12,163 nt of DNA from Verrucomicrobiota bacterium (GTDB lineage: Bacteria > Verrucomicrobiota > Verrucomicrobiia > Chthoniobacterales > UBA10450). Positions 6,758-12,163 of the stretch are shown here, in pieces (the first letter of the stretch is position 1; every line of letters begins with the position of its first letter). The translations under genes were made by a program, and so were the position numbers. The DNA lies in contig QHNU01000027.1 in assembly GCA_003218525.1 (NCBI GenBank), positions 1 through 12,163 of the forward strand, read 5' to 3'. A model generated the notes under the pieces. That model ran no database searches and was not told the DNA's origin. It was given only the letters and a program-made list of their open reading frames with translations.

Positions 6758-7819
6758 ATGAACGGCAACGACCGTAAGATCGAAATCCTCACGCCTTTTA
6801 ATCTCGCGCTGCAATGGACGACGCAGGTTCTATTTCGCCCATTCGATCTCGAAAAATGGCTCGTCATCGGCTTCGCCGCGTTCCTGTCGCACCTGGCCGG
6901 TGGCACCGGTATCAATTTTAATCCGGCCAGTTTCCGCAACCGGAACCACTGGGATTTTCGCACCACCTCGCACAATTTCTATTCAACGAGTGATCACGTT
7001 TCGGTATGGCTGATCCTTTTTGTCACGGCAGCGGTTTTTGTGATTGTGATCGCGATCGTTTTGGTGCTGCTCTGGATCGGTTGTCGTGGACGTTTCATCT
7101 TAGTCGATTGTGTGGTGCGGAACCGTGGCTCAATTAAAGAGCCCTGGCGTGAATTCCGGGAAGTAGCGAACAGCTTTTTCGGCTTTCTTCTCGCTGTCGT
7201 GCTGCTTTTCGTGGTAATGGCTCTCGTCGCCGGCTCGCCCTTCATCCTATGGCTCGCGTTGCACCACGGCGATGTAAACTTCGGCCCGGTAATCGTGCTT
7301 GGACTCGGACTCTGGATCGCATTTGTCTTCGTCTTTGCTCTGGCCTGGGGGCTGATTTCCCAATTTATGATCGTGACGATGTATCGGCGGCGCTGTGGCG
7401 CAGTGGAGGCGTTCCGGTCGACGGTTTCGTTGATCATGAGCGATCCGGTTCCATTCATTCTTTATATTCTGTTCCTCTTCGTCCTCAGTATTTTGGTTGC
7501 CATGGTCTCCTGCATTGCGACGTGCGTGACCTGTTGCATCGCCGCAATTCCGTATGTCGGAACAGTGATCTTGTTACCGCTTTATGTCTTTCTTGCCGCA
7601 TATCCACTGCTTTTCGCCCGCCAGTTCGGACCTGATTGGGATGCGTGGGCCAATCTGACTACCCCAACTCTTGCCGTTCCACCAACGCCGCCCGCGCCTC
7701 CGGTGCAGTCCGCACCGCCGCCGCCCGTTCCTGAAACGCCGCCGAGCGAGCCGCCGCCAGGGTCGCGCTCGCCCTATGAACCACCGGAGACCTCTACACC
7801 ACCGCCGCCGCCACAATGA
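6758..7819 (+). CDS. Polytopic membrane protein with a proline-rich C-terminal tail
   Basis: The 353-residue product has about six hydrophobic segments (roughly 34-48, 82-107, 138-168, 176-206, 232-255 and 262-286). It opens with a short soluble start containing ALQWTTQVLFRPFDLEKW. The fifth segment contains four cysteines in CIATCVTCC (252-260). From about residue 303 the protein is a proline-rich tail of some 50 residues (PPTPPAPP, APPPPVPETPP, STPPPPPQ), likely disordered and probably cytoplasmic. The N-terminal part resembles uncharacterised bacterial membrane proteins; I cannot name a transport or enzymatic role. The tail could bind a partner, and its polyproline runs would be expected to need EF-P for translation. 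The gene overlaps the next one by ATGA, so the two proteins are probably made together. No strong Shine-Dalgarno site precedes the ATG at 6758. Confidence 0.85.
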   Translation: MNGNDRKIEILTPFNLALQWTTQVLFRPFDLEKWLVIGFAAFLSHLAGGTGINFNPASFRNRNHWDFRTTSHNFYSTSDHVSVWLILFVTAAVFVIVIAIVLVLLWIGCRGRFILVDCVVRNRGSIKEPWREFREVANSFFGFLLAVVLLFVVMALVAGSPFILWLALHHGDVNFGPVIVLGLGLWIAFVFVFALAWGLISQFMIVTMYRRRCGAVEAFRSTVSLIMSDPVPFILYILFLFVLSILVAMVSCIATCVTCCIAAIPYVGTVILLPLYVFLAAYPLLFARQFGPDWDAWANLTTPTLAVPPTPPAPPVQSAPPPPVPETPPSEPPPGSRSPYEPPETSTPPPPPQ

Positions 7820-8316
7820 TGAGCATGTCGCCTGCGAACGGTGAAACCACATCGCTTTCTCCGCCGCAATGCGTGCGTCGAGTGATTGCCGTGGCCGCGC
7901 TGGGAACGACTCTTCTGTTAATGCGCGCGATTGATCCGATCATCGCGGGAGCCTGGCTGCCATTCCATCCATCCTGCGGCGCAGTCACTGGACTGCCGTG
8001 CATTTTCTGCGGTATGACCCGCGCCCTCCATTTTCTCGTTAACGGTGATTTCGATCGCGCGCTTTACTTTAACTGGCTTGCGTTTCCGCTGATCGCCGGC
8101 GTTATCTGCCTGAGCCTGCTCCTAACGATTGAAATCGCGTTGCGACGCAAGCTCCTCCATTTCTATCTGGTCGCGTCCATTTCATCGCGCCGGCTTGCAA
8201 TAATTTTGCTCACGGTGGCCGCGCTTTGGGCCGTGCAAGTATATCTCGCCATTTCTCAGCACAAACGCGAGCTGCTCAATCCGCACGGTCCGCTGTACGC
8301 GGTATTCGTGAAATGA
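7816..8316 (+). CDS. DUF2752 family membrane protein
   Basis: This 166-residue protein carries the DUF2752 signature: HPSCGAVTGLPCIFCGMTRA (51-70) with C54, C62 and C65, then GDFDRAL (77-83) and a following Asn (N86). It has about three hydrophobic segments (22-38, 88-108 and 125-146). The family is widespread and has no established function; the conserved CxxC-like cluster suggests metal binding or redox activity, but this is inference. ATGs at 7816, 7819 and 7825 share one frame. 7816 was chosen because its ATGA overlap with the upstream stop suggests translational coupling and there is no Shine-Dalgarno site. DUF2752 genes often sit beside small membrane proteins with proline-rich soluble regions in other bacteria, which fits this pairing. 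The gene faces the glycosyltransferase gene, with 38 bases between the two stops and no clear terminator. Confidence 0.88.
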   Translation: MMSMSPANGETTSLSPPQCVRRVIAVAALGTTLLLMRAIDPIIAGAWLPFHPSCGAVTGLPCIFCGMTRALHFLVNGDFDRALYFNWLAFPLIAGVICLSLLLTIEIALRRKLLHFYLVASISSRRLAIILLTVAALWAVQVYLAISQHKRELLNPHGPLYAVFVK

Positions 8317-8354
8317 TGAATTAATTTGCGGACGCTTGAGGCCCCAAACAATTT

Positions 8355-10466
8355 CTAGCTCGCGGTCGCGCTCCAGAATTTGCGAAATGCTGTCGGCCAA
8401 CTGCGATCGACTACCGCTCGACGGGCCTGACGCGACATGCGATGGCGCTTATTCGGATTTGTTACCAACTCCCGAATGGCACGGACCAAATCTTCGACAT
8501 CATGTGATTTTGTAATGACGCCGTTTACGTTTGAATCGACCAACTCTTTTGGCCCACCAGTATCCGAGACGATAACCGGAACCCCAGACGCTTGAGCTTC
8601 GATCACGGCGTTTCCGAAGGTGTCGGTCGTGCTTGGAAAAACAAAAACATCCGCTGAAGCATAGGCGGTGGCGAGTTCTTTACCGCGCAAGTAGCCGGTG
8701 AACACGGCATCGGGCAAAAGGGTAGAATTCAGGGCCTGCAAGTAAGGTCCGTCACCAACAAGGTAAAGTTGGATCGGCAATCCTTCGTCCCGCAGGCGGC
8801 GATAGGCCTGGGCGAGGACATCGAGATCTTTTTCCTTGGAAATTCGGCCAACGTAGAGCAGGCGAATCGCTCCATTGGCTTCGCCAAATTTCGTCCAGAA
8901 GGCGGGGTCGCGTCGCTCCGGGCTAAAGAGCGCGGTATCGAGCCCGCGCGGGAGAATCTTCAATTTTTCGGGCGCAAACCCGCGTGAGATCCAGCTCCGC
9001 CGGTACTCTTCCGAATTCACAAAGACGATATCGAGTTGTCCATAGAACCAGTGCATGTAGCGCCACGCCACGCTTTCGAGAAAACTGTCGTCGGTGAGGA
9101 TACGAACGTACTGAGGAAAATCGGTATGATAGATCCCGCTCGTCTGCAGGTTCAGCATCTTGGCGGCGAGCAGTGCGGTGAGGCCAATCGGTCCCGGCGT
9201 GCTGATGATGATTTCGTTGAAACCTTCGCGCTGGATATAATCGAGCATTCGGAGGATGGGCGGGAAGCTGAGCTTTTGCAGTTCGTATTCGGGCAGCTCG
9301 AATTCGCCGATCGGTTTAAAATTTCTGATCGGAATATCAGTGACGTGCAACTCGCTACGCGCAGTGACGACGGTTAATTCGGCACCGGCTGCTTTCGCCG
9401 CCGCGGTCATTTTTCGAATCGTGGTTGCGACCCCGTTCACGTCTTCTAGCGTATCGGTGAACCAGGCTCGCTTGTTATTGCGCAATACCTCCGGAATGAT
9501 GCCGGTCATTTGCCGGAAGATTTCCCGGAGCCATGGGCGCGACGGCGCCTGGCTGTGGAATGCGTAAATGTAAGGCGAAAGAATGACGACCAAAGCTTGC
9601 ACGCTCTCGAGTAAATTGCCGCCGCTGATTTGCTGAATGAACTTTTGAAAAAATCGAAACGCCAGTTGTTCCGAGACGATGTTGGCGAGCAGAAAAGCTC
9701 GTCGTTCCGGCTCCGCAACGACGTTGACTTCGCGCGCGATTTTCGCCTTCACTTCCGGCCGCGCAAAATACCGCGAGAGCTCGTTCCAAAGTGAAACGTT
9801 CGCCGGTTTCGCTAGCTCGAAGATTTTTCCCGAGAGAACGCCTTGTGCGACGAACGTCGCCTTTTCCCGCAAGGTGAACTGCGTTGGATCGCGCCCCTCC
9901 ATGAAACGCGAAAACACTTGCTCGAGCAGCGCCCCACCTGGTCCGAGTTTCTCGTGGAAGCGATCCTGAATAAATCCTGAGAACGTGTTGTAGAATCCGT
10001 GCGACAAGGCGAGCGGCGTCCCGCTCTGACCTTTTGCTTCGCAGCGGCCGGCGCTAACATGTGCCAGAAATTCAGCCGGTGTTTTTGCTTTCGGCGTTTC
10101 TGTATAAGCCGAAGCATCATCGGAGCCTCCGACCAGGATCTTTTTCCACGGCTCAATATGAGTCGGAGACAGATCGTGCCGGTTTGCGAATTCATCAATC
10201 TTCTCCGGCGTAAGATCACCAAACAATTTGATTGCGAGCTCGCTGAGCAAAGCGTCGCGCAAACCGTTGAGTCCCTCGAAGTGCTTAAAAAGGAGGATCA
10301 ATCGCTCAAGATGCGAGGCGTCGAGTTTGCCATTTACGCTGTAAAGCGGATGGGCCACGGCGTGCGCGATTGAGTTGCTCGCAAAATATTTTTGCAACTC
10401 GAAGATGTTGCTGCGAAAGACCGAAATATCGTGGTGTTGCGCCTCGGTAATTCCCCAAACCAGCAA
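8355..10466 (-). CDS. PHP-domain/GT4 glycosyltransferase, main body downstream of an in-frame stop
   Basis: Read from a TTG at 10466 this gives 703 residues, but the true N-terminus is probably the fragment at 10724-10485 in the same frame, giving about 789 codons with one TAA. Residues 1-170 continue a PHP-like domain (GITEAQHHDI, VAHPLYS, HFEGLNG, GGSDDASAY, LALSHGFY). A helical linker follows to about 330. Residues 335-700 form a GT-B, GT4-type glycosyltransferase: WFTDTLEDVNGVATTI, GIYHTDFPQYV (444-454), LPRGLDTALF, LLYVGRISKEKDLDVL (536-551), LVGDGPYLQ and the sugar-nucleotide site FPSTTDTFGNAVIEAQASG (610-628) with its ExxxxxxxE-like Glu. It resembles GDP-mannose-dependent alpha-mannosyltransferases and sulfoquinovosyltransferases, so a lipid or glycan acceptor is likely, but donor and acceptor are unknown. 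The GT half has no stop or frameshift. If the TAA is real, translation would need read-through or a weak internal start. Confidence 0.85.
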   Translation of the reverse strand: MLVWGITEAQHHDISVFRSNIFELQKYFASNSIAHAVAHPLYSVNGKLDASHLERLILLFKHFEGLNGLRDALLSELAIKLFGDLTPEKIDEFANRHDLSPTHIEPWKKILVGGSDDASAYTETPKAKTPAEFLAHVSAGRCEAKGQSGTPLALSHGFYNTFSGFIQDRFHEKLGPGGALLEQVFSRFMEGRDPTQFTLREKATFVAQGVLSGKIFELAKPANVSLWNELSRYFARPEVKAKIAREVNVVAEPERRAFLLANIVSEQLAFRFFQKFIQQISGGNLLESVQALVVILSPYIYAFHSQAPSRPWLREIFRQMTGIIPEVLRNNKRAWFTDTLEDVNGVATTIRKMTAAAKAAGAELTVVTARSELHVTDIPIRNFKPIGEFELPEYELQKLSFPPILRMLDYIQREGFNEIIISTPGPIGLTALLAAKMLNLQTSGIYHTDFPQYVRILTDDSFLESVAWRYMHWFYGQLDIVFVNSEEYRRSWISRGFAPEKLKILPRGLDTALFSPERRDPAFWTKFGEANGAIRLLYVGRISKEKDLDVLAQAYRRLRDEGLPIQLYLVGDGPYLQALNSTLLPDAVFTGYLRGKELATAYASADVFVFPSTTDTFGNAVIEAQASGVPVIVSDTGGPKELVDSNVNGVITKSHDVEDLVRAIRELVTNPNKRHRMSRQARRAVVDRSWPTAFRKFWSATAS

Positions 10467-10484
10467 GTGAATCTTGCACGAGTC

Positions 10485-10487
10485 TTA
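10485..10487 (-). other. In-frame TAA interrupting the PHP-glycosyltransferase gene
   Basis: The minus strand reads TAT TTC CCG TAA GAC TCG TGC AAG ATT and continues in the same frame into the glycosyltransferase body. On both sides the translation (ITYFP, then DSCKIHLLVWGITEAQ) reads as unbroken PHP-domain sequence. A GAA-to-TAA change (one base) would explain it. The receiver gene uses TAA as its normal stop, so the codon is not reassigned genome-wide. Confidence 0.85.
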
Positions 10488-10724
10488 CGGGAAATAAGTT
10501 ATAACTTGTTCGCTGATAAAAGTTTGCAATCTATCAGCAATCGCCAGACAACCGTCGATGGAATCGTGATCGGTGATTGTGACGAAGTCCATCCCACTCG
10601 CGCGCAATTGCTCATAGAGCGCAATTGGCTCGGTGCAGCTGTCGGGGAAATCAAAGCGGCGGAAGAGCCATTCTTCGGACCGAGCGCTGAACTTGGAGTG
10701 AATATGAAGATCGCACCGGCTCAT
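10485..10724 (-). pseudogene. N-terminal PHP-domain fragment of the interrupted glycosyltransferase gene
   Basis: These 79 codons encode the start of a PHP (polymerase and histidinol phosphatase) metal-dependent phosphoesterase domain: DLHIHSKFS with the H7-x-H9 metal pair, then VTITDHDSIDG (48-58) with D52, H53 and D54. The domain then stops abruptly after ITYFP, far short of the roughly 200-300 residues a PHP fold needs, so it cannot be a functional protein alone. The same frame resumes after the TAA and supplies the rest of the domain and a glycosyltransferase. The ATG at 10724 overlaps the TGA of the DUF2334 gene as ATGA, so the two genes are coupled and probably act in the same envelope pathway. 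Confidence 0.8.
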
Positions 10725-11533
10725 AACAGCTTTCGAGTGACTCGCTCTTCGCTAATCCAATCGCGGTAGGTCGTCGGGTTACGGGTGCGGGAAAAGCGGC
10801 GAGTGAGCCGAATAATCTGCTTCCACACGTTCCTGGATGCGATATCGGACGGGTGAATGCATAAACGGACCAGTTGCCCGATGGCGACCCGGCGCGCCAG
10901 CGCTGCATTCCAACCCAGGCTCGCGGTCCGTCGCCAAGCCGATCTCGTGGTATAGACAAGCGCTCGGCTCGGCTCTCGCTCGCCGGTAAGGAGATCGATC
11001 ACGGTCGCGATTCGAGTTGTATATTGCATTTCGGCATCGCGTGCGGCCCGCTCGCCTTCCGCGCTGAGTAACCACGCCGGGGCAACGAATCCGATTGCTG
11101 ACAAACGTGCTCCGCGAAATTCGTCGCGCGCCCGAGTAATTCGGGTGAAGGCCTCGTCATACTTCAGGTCAAAGAATTCGGCTTCGTTCTGAGTGTAAGC
11201 GCGAGTGAGAAACTTCTCGCGCATTCCCTCCGATTGCCGTCGGGGGCGCTCGTGGAAATACCCATGAATGACGATCTCGTGTCCGTCGGCTTCGAGTCCC
11301 CGCAGCCAGGAAATGAAGGTCGCGTCATCGACCGATTTACCCCGATGATGGTAATCAGGCACGACCAACAAGGAGGTGACGCGGACGCCGGCTTCTTTCA
11401 AATCGGTCAGAATTTTTTCTACGCTCGGACGGGTGATCGGGGCGACGTCGTGAACAGAAACAACAAGCGAGCCGACGGGTGACTCCGCTGCAGCCAGCAT
11501 CGGTAGAAAATCTGCGGCTACCCCATCGGTCAT
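10721..11533 (-). CDS. DUF2334 polysaccharide deacetylase-family protein
   Basis: From the ATG at 11533 the product has 270 residues. It shows the NodB-like deacetylase pattern of DUF2334: VVSVHDVAP (24-32) with the H28/D29 metal and catalytic pair, HEIVIHGYFHERP (85-97) with metal ligands H90 and H94, GFVAPAWLLS (148-157) and LCIHPSDI (224-231) with the late His. The family is predicted to remove acyl groups from N-acetylated sugars in polysaccharides or glycolipids. No signal peptide is seen, so a cytoplasmic or membrane-side substrate, such as a glycolipid precursor, is more likely. The open frame extends upstream to 11794, but that part overlaps tmk antisense and has no family resemblance, so the start was placed at 11533; the next in-frame ATG (11500) is possible. 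Its TGA overlaps the ATG of the PHP-glycosyltransferase gene, which implies translational coupling and a shared pathway. Confidence 0.85.
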   Translation of the reverse strand: MTDGVAADFLPMLAAAESPVGSLVVSVHDVAPITRPSVEKILTDLKEAGVRVTSLLVVPDYHHRGKSVDDATFISWLRGLEADGHEIVIHGYFHERPRRQSEGMREKFLTRAYTQNEAEFFDLKYDEAFTRITRARDEFRGARLSAIGFVAPAWLLSAEGERAARDAEMQYTTRIATVIDLLTGEREPSRALVYTTRSAWRRTASLGWNAALARRVAIGQLVRLCIHPSDIASRNVWKQIIRLTRRFSRTRNPTTYRDWISEERVTRKLL

Positions 11534-11620
11534 GAGCCAAATTTCTGCTTCGCGGGGCGCTCGAACAAGATGAAAATGGCGCGTTCGACAACCCGATTTC
11601 TTTGCCGCAAGATCGTGATG

Positions 11621-12163
11621 ATGCCGTTTATTACGTTCGAAGGCTCGGAAGGCTGCGGAAAAACGACGCAAGTGAATCGGCTCGCGATTCATTTGGAAAA
11701 GATCGGATTTGTCCCGGAAGTTTTTCGTGAGCCGGGCGGGACACCGATCGGCGAGGCCATCCGGCATTTGCTGCAACATGCCGATGAAAACCATGCGATG
11801 ACGCCGGAAGCGGAGCTCCTGTTGTTCGAAGCAAGCCGCAGCCAGCTCGTTCAGGAAAAGATCCAGCCAGCGCTCAAGCGCGGTGATTGGGTCATTTGCG
11901 ATCGCTTTTTCGACTCGACGAGTGTCTATCAGGGTGCAGCGCGCAAACTCGACCCGCGGCTAGTCGAGCGACTGAACAGCTTTGTTGCCGGCAATTGTGT
12001 TCCTGATCTCACATTTCTCCTGGATGTTGATCGCGCGACGGCGCGATCACGCCTCAGCGCGAGAAAGATTCGGGACCGGATGGAGGAGCAGCCAGAAGAT
12101 TTTTATGAGCGAGTGCGGAATGCCTATCATGAATTGGCGCGACGCAATACCGAACGCGTAGTG
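11621..12163 (+). CDS. tmk: Thymidylate kinase Tmk, C-terminus cut by the window edge
   Basis: Tmk phosphorylates dTMP to dTDP with ATP in the cytoplasm, an essential step of dTTP synthesis. The 181 visible residues include the start MPFITFEGSEGCGKTTQ with the P-loop (GSEGCGKT, 8-15), FREPGGTPIG (35-44), the DRF motif for dTMP binding (94-96) followed by DSTSVYQGAAR (98-108), and the LID-side stretch ARKIRDRMEEQPEDFYERVR (147-166). The family is about 200-215 residues long, so some 25-35 residues lie past the right edge. In-frame ATGs also occur at 11618, 11576 and 11570. The start at 11621 gives the usual N-terminus, whereas the earliest would add 17 residues (MKMARSTTRF...) not expected in the family. 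No clear Shine-Dalgarno site separates them. The gene diverges from the DUF2334 gene. Tmk is often followed by holB, which would lie outside this window. Confidence 0.95.
   Translation, partial: MPFITFEGSEGCGKTTQVNRLAIHLEKIGFVPEVFREPGGTPIGEAIRHLLQHADENHAMTPEAELLLFEASRSQLVQEKIQPALKRGDWVICDRFFDSTSVYQGAARKLDPRLVERLNSFVAGNCVPDLTFLLDVDRATARSRLSARKIRDRMEEQPEDFYERVRNAYHELARRNTERVV

Noticed and set aside
7670..7815. CCG-rich stretch as a possible simple-sequence repeat or mobile-element trace
   Set aside because: It is explained by codons for the proline-rich tail, which vary in sequence and stay in frame.
8317..8354. Bidirectional terminator between the convergent DUF2752 and glycosyltransferase genes
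   Set aside because: The 38-base gap has no stem of useful length with a T-tract on either strand.
8355..10724. Genome-wide reassignment of TAA
   Set aside because: The receiver gene ends at TAA exactly where the fold ends, and other genes use TGA and TAG at sensible positions, so the standard bacterial code holds.
11534..11794. N-terminal extension of the DUF2334 protein
   Set aside because: This part is antisense to the conserved P-loop and following residues of tmk and has no deacetylase features; the domain is complete from 11533.

Overview
The window looks like chromosomal DNA of a soil or freshwater member of the Verrucomicrobiota, probably related to the Chthoniobacterales or Udaeobacter group. 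This is an inference from gene content: a secreted protein with a VPDSG-like C-terminal sorting signal, a PHP-domain/glycosyltransferase fusion, moderately high G+C and mostly weak Shine-Dalgarno sites. No RNA gene, insertion sequence, CRISPR array or phage gene was seen. No stretch of more than 300 bases lacks a gene; the longest gap is 3680-3934.

Layout. (1) 1-3679, minus strand: a storage-carbohydrate pair, treZ followed 30 bases later by a GH133-type glycogen debranching enzyme that runs off the left edge. Together they suggest turnover of glycogen or maltooligosaccharides into trehalose; the expected partner treY is not in the window. (2) 3935-5127: an isochorismatase-like hydrolase (minus) and, divergent from it, a stand-alone CheY-like receiver (plus). 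(3) 5262-6668: two exported proteins transcribed away from each other across a very AT-rich spacer holding a TAAAAACG/CGTTTTTTA inverted repeat. One is a secreted beta-rich protein with a VGDSG C-terminal signal (minus); the other is a small fibronectin type III protein (plus). (4) 6758-8316, plus: a polytopic membrane protein with a proline-rich tail, overlapping by ATGA with a DUF2752 membrane protein. (5) 8355-11533, minus: a DUF2334 polysaccharide deacetylase overlapping by ATGA with a PHP-domain/GT4 glycosyltransferase gene, which suggests joint work on a cell-envelope glycan or glycolipid. (6) 11621 to the right edge, plus: thymidylate kinase tmk, divergent from the deacetylase.

The clearest anomaly is in region 5. 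The PHP-GT reading frame is continuous over 10724-8355 except for one in-frame TAA (10487-10485). It lies between the first 79 codons of the PHP domain and the rest, which stays intact for more than 700 codons. The standard code is used elsewhere (TAA correctly ends the receiver gene), so this is a nonsense mutation, an assembly error or local read-through, not code reassignment. Other oddities are a Gly where cysteine hydrolases keep their nucleophile, and a 21-residue tail after the sorting signal that one fewer T in a T5 run would remove. I see no clearly new multi-gene system; most of the window is ordinary metabolic and envelope housekeeping.
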